Source of the DNA: an uncultured Clostridia bacterium
GTDB taxonomy: Bacteria; Bacillota; Clostridia; Christensenellales; Borkfalkiaceae
DNA: 43,388 nt
Reading direction: 5' to 3'
Assembly: GCA_947629575.1 (NCBI GenBank)
Contig: CANREF010000012.1
Location: 1 to 43,388, forward strand
A program made the position numbers and the translations under genes. The notes under the pieces are model-generated. The model had not been told where the DNA came from and did no database searches. It was given only the letters and a program-made list of their open reading frames with translations. Below, piece by piece: positions 40,765-43,388 of this stretch (position 1 is its first letter; the number at the start of each line of letters is the position of its first letter).

Positions 40765-42081
40765 ATGTGGTTCGACGAAAGTACGTTTTATCAAATTTAT
40801 CCGCTCGGGTTTTGCGGAGCAGAGCGGGATAATGACTTCGGTGAGATCCGCCACCGCCTCGATAAGATCGCAAAAGAGATCATGCGGCTCAAAGAACTCG
40901 GCGTGGGGGCGGTCCTCTTCAATCCGCTCTTCGAGAGCGAGCGGCACGGCTACGACACCGCCGATTTTTTTCACGTCGATCGCCGTCTTGGGACGAACGA
41001 GGAATTGAAAGAGCTCGTCCGCAAATTCCACGATGCGGGTATCCGCGTCGTGTTCGACGGCGTTTTCAATCATGTGGGAAGGGAATTCCCGCCATTTAAG
41101 GAAGTGCGGGCAAAGCGGGAGAGCACGGATTACCGTTTTTGGTTCGACATCGATTTCGGCGGAAATTCCCGCTATAACGACGGATTCGGCTATCGCGATT
41201 GGGAGGGGCATCCAGAGCTTGTGAAGCTCCGCCTCGAAAACGTCGATCTGCAAAACTATCTCATGGACGCCGTGCGCTTTTGGATAGACGAATTCGGGAT
41301 CGACGGACTGCGGCTCGATGTGAGCTATCTCCTGCCGCCGTGGTTCTTCGAGCTCCTCCGCCGCACCGTGCGGGAGAGACGGGAGGACTTTTTCCTCGTC
41401 GGCGAAGTCATCCACTGCACGAATTTTGCGCACAATCTTTCCCCCGCGCGGCTCGATTCGATCACGAACTATGAGTGTTACAAGGGGATGATCTCGGCGT
41501 TCAACAGCGAGAATCTCTTCGAGATCGAGCATTCGCTCACGCGGCTGTTCTCCGCTGAGCCGTGGGCGCTCTACACGGGGAAGAGGATGCTCAATTTTCT
41601 CGACAATCACGACGTCCCCCGCGTGTTTACTTCCCTGAAAAGGAAGGAGGATATTTGTGCGCTCTACACCCTTCTGTTTACGATACCGGGAATTCCGTGC
41701 CTCTACTACGGCTCGGAGTTCGGCGCAGAGGGAGGGAAGGGGGATGGAGATATCTATCTCCGTCCGTCTGTCGACGCAATAGATAGGTCGGCTCATCCCG
41801 AACTCACCGCGCATATCGAAAAACTTGCAAAGATCAGAGGGGGAAGCCGTGCGCTGCAATACGGCAGCTATCGGAAGGTGGTTTTGCAGAACAGACAGCT
41901 CGTCTTTCAAAGAGAAGAGGGAAGCGAGTGCGTCTTTGCGGCATTCAATATCTCCGATGACGGTTGGAACGTCCGCCTCGGCGAAGGAGAGGGGAAGGAG
42001 CTTTTGACAGGGGTCGGTTGCGACCTCGGCGCCGTCTATCTTCCGCCCCATTCGTCGGCAGTGATCGAAAGGAGCAAGTAG
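40765..42081 (+). CDS. intracellular GH13 alpha-glucan-active enzyme
   Basis: A 438-residue alpha-amylase-superfamily protein without signal peptide, hence cytosolic. It has the GH13 conserved regions: VVFDGVFNHVG (region I), GLRLDVSY with the nucleophile Asp185, LVGEVI with acid/base Glu214, and FLDNHD with Asp283. A beta-rich C-terminal domain follows from about residue 355. The starch-binding N-domain typical of cyclomaltodextrinases is absent, so the exact activity (alpha-glucosidase, maltogenic amylase or cyclodextrinase) remains open. It ends at a hairpin shared with the convergent gene. Confidence 0.9.
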   Translation: MWFDESTFYQIYPLGFCGAERDNDFGEIRHRLDKIAKEIMRLKELGVGAVLFNPLFESERHGYDTADFFHVDRRLGTNEELKELVRKFHDAGIRVVFDGVFNHVGREFPPFKEVRAKRESTDYRFWFDIDFGGNSRYNDGFGYRDWEGHPELVKLRLENVDLQNYLMDAVRFWIDEFGIDGLRLDVSYLLPPWFFELLRRTVRERREDFFLVGEVIHCTNFAHNLSPARLDSITNYECYKGMISAFNSENLFEIEHSLTRLFSAEPWALYTGKRMLNFLDNHDVPRVFTSLKRKEDICALYTLLFTIPGIPCLYYGSEFGAEGGKGDGDIYLRPSVDAIDRSAHPELTAHIEKLAKIRGGSRALQYGSYRKVVLQNRQLVFQREEGSECVFAAFNISDDGWNVRLGEGEGKELLTGVGCDLGAVYLPPHSSAVIERSK

Positions 42082-42107
42082 ACCTTATTTTCGGCATAGA
42101 AGGAAAA

Positions 42108-42141
42108 GGCGTCTTCCGCGCGTTGGACCGCGGAAGACGCC
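42108..42141. terminator. bidirectional hairpin between convergent genes
   Basis: GGCGTCTTCCGCG (42108-42120) pairs perfectly with 42129-42141. The T-run is modest on either side. It sits between the GH13 stop and the stop of the minus-strand gene. Confidence 0.75.
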
Positions 42142-42144
42142 TGT

Positions 42145-42705
42145 TTATTGTGCTGAGCTCGGGATGAATTCAATGTGCGCGTTCAGACTTTGCTCGTTGT
42201 TTCTGCGTTCTCTGCGCAGGTGCGGGCGTTCCAAAAGGAGGGCGTCCGCCGCTTCCCAAAGGGAGAAAGAGCCGATGATCGAGAGGATCTCCGTCATCAG
42301 AGCGTTATTGGAAGTGAGCGCGAGATACAGGTACACCGCGAGCATGGCAGCGCCGAAGAGCGCCAAAAGGAGCATCTTGCGGAAGTTCGCCATGAGATCC
42401 CAAGAGATGTCAAAGGACTTCATGACGTAGTGGTGCAGCATGATCTTTTTGATCTCCGTCTGTTCTTCCGTGGAAAAGTCGCCGTGGAACTTGACCCGCA
42501 GGGGAATGTGCGCGGGAATGATGTTCGTCTGCGCCTCGATGTAGTCGTAGATCTCCCCATTGAGATCTTTTTGCCCCTTGACGCTGAGCGGGTCATAGAG
42601 CTGCACTTCTTCCCCGAGACAGACGTCCACAACGGCGTTGCCATCCTCGTCACGGATGTGTTCTATGTAGCGCAGCAGTTCTTCTTTTTCCTGTTTCCGT
42701 TTCAT
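42145..42705 (-). CDS. hypothetical protein with two membrane segments
   Basis: A 186-residue protein that I do not recognise. A charged N-terminal half (MKRKQEKEELLRYIEHIRDEDGNAVVDV...) contains an LRVKFHGDFSTEEQTEIKKIMLHHY stretch. About residues 110-130 (KMLLLALFGAAMLAVYLYLAL) form a clear membrane helix. A second hydrophobic stretch (about 138-155) precedes a basic tail LLLERPHLRRERRNNEQ. The good start has GGGAGG upstream and its own promoter. Confidence 0.82.
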   Translation of the reverse strand: MKRKQEKEELLRYIEHIRDEDGNAVVDVCLGEEVQLYDPLSVKGQKDLNGEIYDYIEAQTNIIPAHIPLRVKFHGDFSTEEQTEIKKIMLHHYVMKSFDISWDLMANFRKMLLLALFGAAMLAVYLYLALTSNNALMTEILSIIGSFSLWEAADALLLERPHLRRERRNNEQSLNAHIEFIPSSAQ

Positions 42706-42728
42706 GCCGACCTCCCGATTTTACTCCG

Positions 42729-42757
42729 ATTATATCACATCGGAACAAAAAATGCAA
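42729..42757 (-). promoter_or_regulatory. promoter of the two-segment membrane protein gene
   Basis: On the minus strand TTGCAT (42752-42757), 17 bp, TATAAT (42729-42734). Confidence 0.8.
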
Positions 42758-42794
42758 CGTTGCGTGGAAAGAAGGGCGCAGGTCTTTTTAATCT

Positions 42795-42839
42795 GCGTGA
42801 GCCTGTCCGCGCCGCGTAGCGGCGCGGACAGGCTCACGC
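42795..42839. repeat. 21-bp perfect G+C-rich palindrome
   Basis: Positions 42795-42815 are exactly complementary to 42819-42839 around a three-base centre (GTA). It is extremely stable as RNA or cruciform. No T-run follows. It lies between a minus-strand promoter and a plus-strand promoter, with no gene across it. Confidence 0.9.
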
Positions 42840-42881
42840 CTAAATGCCAAATTCACTTTTTGATTGATTGCAGGGAAAGGA

Positions 42882-42910
42882 TTGACAAAGTTTTCAACCA
42901 ATGCTATAAT
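42882..42910 (+). promoter_or_regulatory. consensus promoter with no obvious gene
   Basis: TTGACA (42882-42887), 17 bp, TATAAT (42905-42910). Transcription would start near 42917. There is no ordinary gene before a terminator-like hairpin at 43018-43040. Confidence 0.85.
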
Positions 42911-42916
42911 GTTCAT

Positions 42917-43050
42917 GCTACACATTTTAATCACCCAATTTAAGGGAATATCATTCCGTCGTGTTTCAGAGATGACGACGATGACTGACAAAAACATCTA
43001 AAACAAGATATGAGAAAAGGCGTGGCTTCACGCCACGCCTAATTCTCTTT
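42917..43050 (+). ncRNA. candidate small RNA of about 130 nt
   Basis: The interval runs from the expected start of the consensus promoter to the end of a hairpin (AGGCGTGGC at 43018-43026 with 43032-43040) followed by the T-rich AATTCTCTTT. It includes a possible internal hairpin CGTCG/CGACG. A 28-codon frame from ATG 42915 (stop at 42999-43001) covers part of it but has no ribosome site, so a leaderless small peptide is a less likely alternative. Confidence 0.45.
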
Positions 43051-43150
43051 GAGCGGCGACTTACCTAAATTCCATATGGGAACTACGGAAAACCGTCCCG
43101 CTGCTTTTGGCGCAGAAAGAGGGATTCGCGCCTTTGGCGGCGCGCCCCGG

Positions 43151-43173
43151 TGAACAGCACACTGTGCTGTTCA
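43151..43173. repeat. 11-bp perfect palindrome, operator-like
   Basis: TGAACAGCACA, a single C and the exact complement. No promoter is recognisable next to it. The stretch 43053-43270 otherwise shows only short palindromic pieces and no gene. Confidence 0.6.
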
Positions 43174-43270
43174 GTTTGCGGCAAACTCTTTTGCTCCCCT
43201 ACGATTCGCCCGCAAACCGCTCGCTCTCGCTCGCGCCTCCACCCTCGAATCCCTCTTTTTATTCGTTCTT

Positions 43271-43309
43271 CACGCAAAAGGACGGACATTTAGTCCGTCC
43301 TTTTGCGTG
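43271..43309. repeat. fourth copy of the CACGMAAAA palindromic repeat
   Basis: A perfect 17-bp stem (43271-43287 with 43293-43309) around ATTTA. The outer arms CACGCAAAAG/CTTTTGCGTG match the copy at 3804, while the inner stem (GACGGAC/GTCCGTC) is different. Confidence 0.9.
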
Positions 43310-43351
43310 GCGCGCCAAGAGCAATCGCGTTTGAACCAAGCGGAGAATGTA

Positions 43352-43388
43352 TTGAAGTATATCTTCGTCAATGGTATTGCGGGCGTGA
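43352..43388 (+). CDS. possible start of a gene, cut by the window end
   Basis: TTG 43352 follows CGGAG by six bases and opens a frame reading MKYIFVNGIAGV to the window edge. The composition is coding-like, and GIAGV could begin a P-loop. Only 12 residues are visible and no promoter was found. Confidence 0.3.
   Translation, partial: MKYIFVNGIAGV

Noticed and set aside
40654..42051. Upstream extension of the M18 peptidase frame
   Set aside because: It is antisense to the GH13 gene, and the family N-terminus and promoter both place the start at 40653.

Overview
The window looks like a chromosomal segment of a Gram-positive anaerobe of the Bacillota (Clostridia-like). The basis is strong AGGAGG-type ribosome sites, many near-perfect sigma-A promoters (TTGACA, 17 bp, TATAAT), several lipobox lipoproteins, a BmrCD-like heterodimeric exporter, a YerC-type regulator, type II thymidine kinase and NrnA phosphoesterases. 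No species-level marker is visible. Most genes are moderately G+C rich; the restriction-modification pair and its surroundings are clearly A+T richer.

Layout. 1-406: three tRNAs (Phe, truncated by the window edge; Thr; Tyr). 407-4200: an accessory zone of palindromic repeats holding a cytosine methyltransferase/restriction endonuclease pair and one unknown protein. 4198-5730: a BspA-type leucine-rich-repeat lipoprotein behind a long structured leader RNA. 5840-7316: aspartate ammonia-lyase. 7382-16224: a tight nucleoside-salvage run (deoC, deoD, deoB, cdd, a 5'-nucleotidase lipoprotein, pdp, tdk, a secreted endonuclease I with an Ig-like domain, a small lipoprotein). 16302-27837: an RDD membrane protein, then a complete sugar-type (CUT1) ABC importer, a staphylococcal-nuclease-like lipoprotein and a 1338-residue lipoprotein. 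27844-28579: a small GIY-YIG gene embedded in two related palindromic repeats. 28581-31288 (minus): surE and two nrnA-like genes. 31300-32501: a deoxyribonucleotidase-guanylate kinase fusion. 32517-36735: a small YjzC-like gene and a two-subunit ABC exporter. 36746-39329 (minus): an amino-acid ABC importer plus yerC. 39412-42705: an M18 aminopeptidase, a GH13 enzyme and an unknown membrane protein. 42706-43388: palindromes, a promoter with a possible small RNA, and the start of a possible gene cut by the window edge.

Main theme. From about 7.4 to 32.5 kb nearly every gene can be read as one nucleic-acid scavenging route. Secreted or lipid-anchored nucleases cut DNA outside the cell, and a surface nucleotidase removes phosphate. 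A CUT1-type importer of unknown substrate sits in the same block. Phosphorylases, deaminase, mutase and aldolase carry deoxynucleosides into central metabolism, while tdk allows reuse. NrnA and SurE homologues and the HAD-kinase fusion act on intracellular oligonucleotides and nucleotides. Membership of the importer in this route is inferred from gene neighbourhood.

The second theme is structured non-coding DNA: two palindromic repeat families whose stems differ by paired, compensatory changes, a 30-bp palindrome that includes the 3' end of tRNA-Tyr, an unassigned 172-nt leader domain, and a terminator-like hairpin inside the exporter leader.
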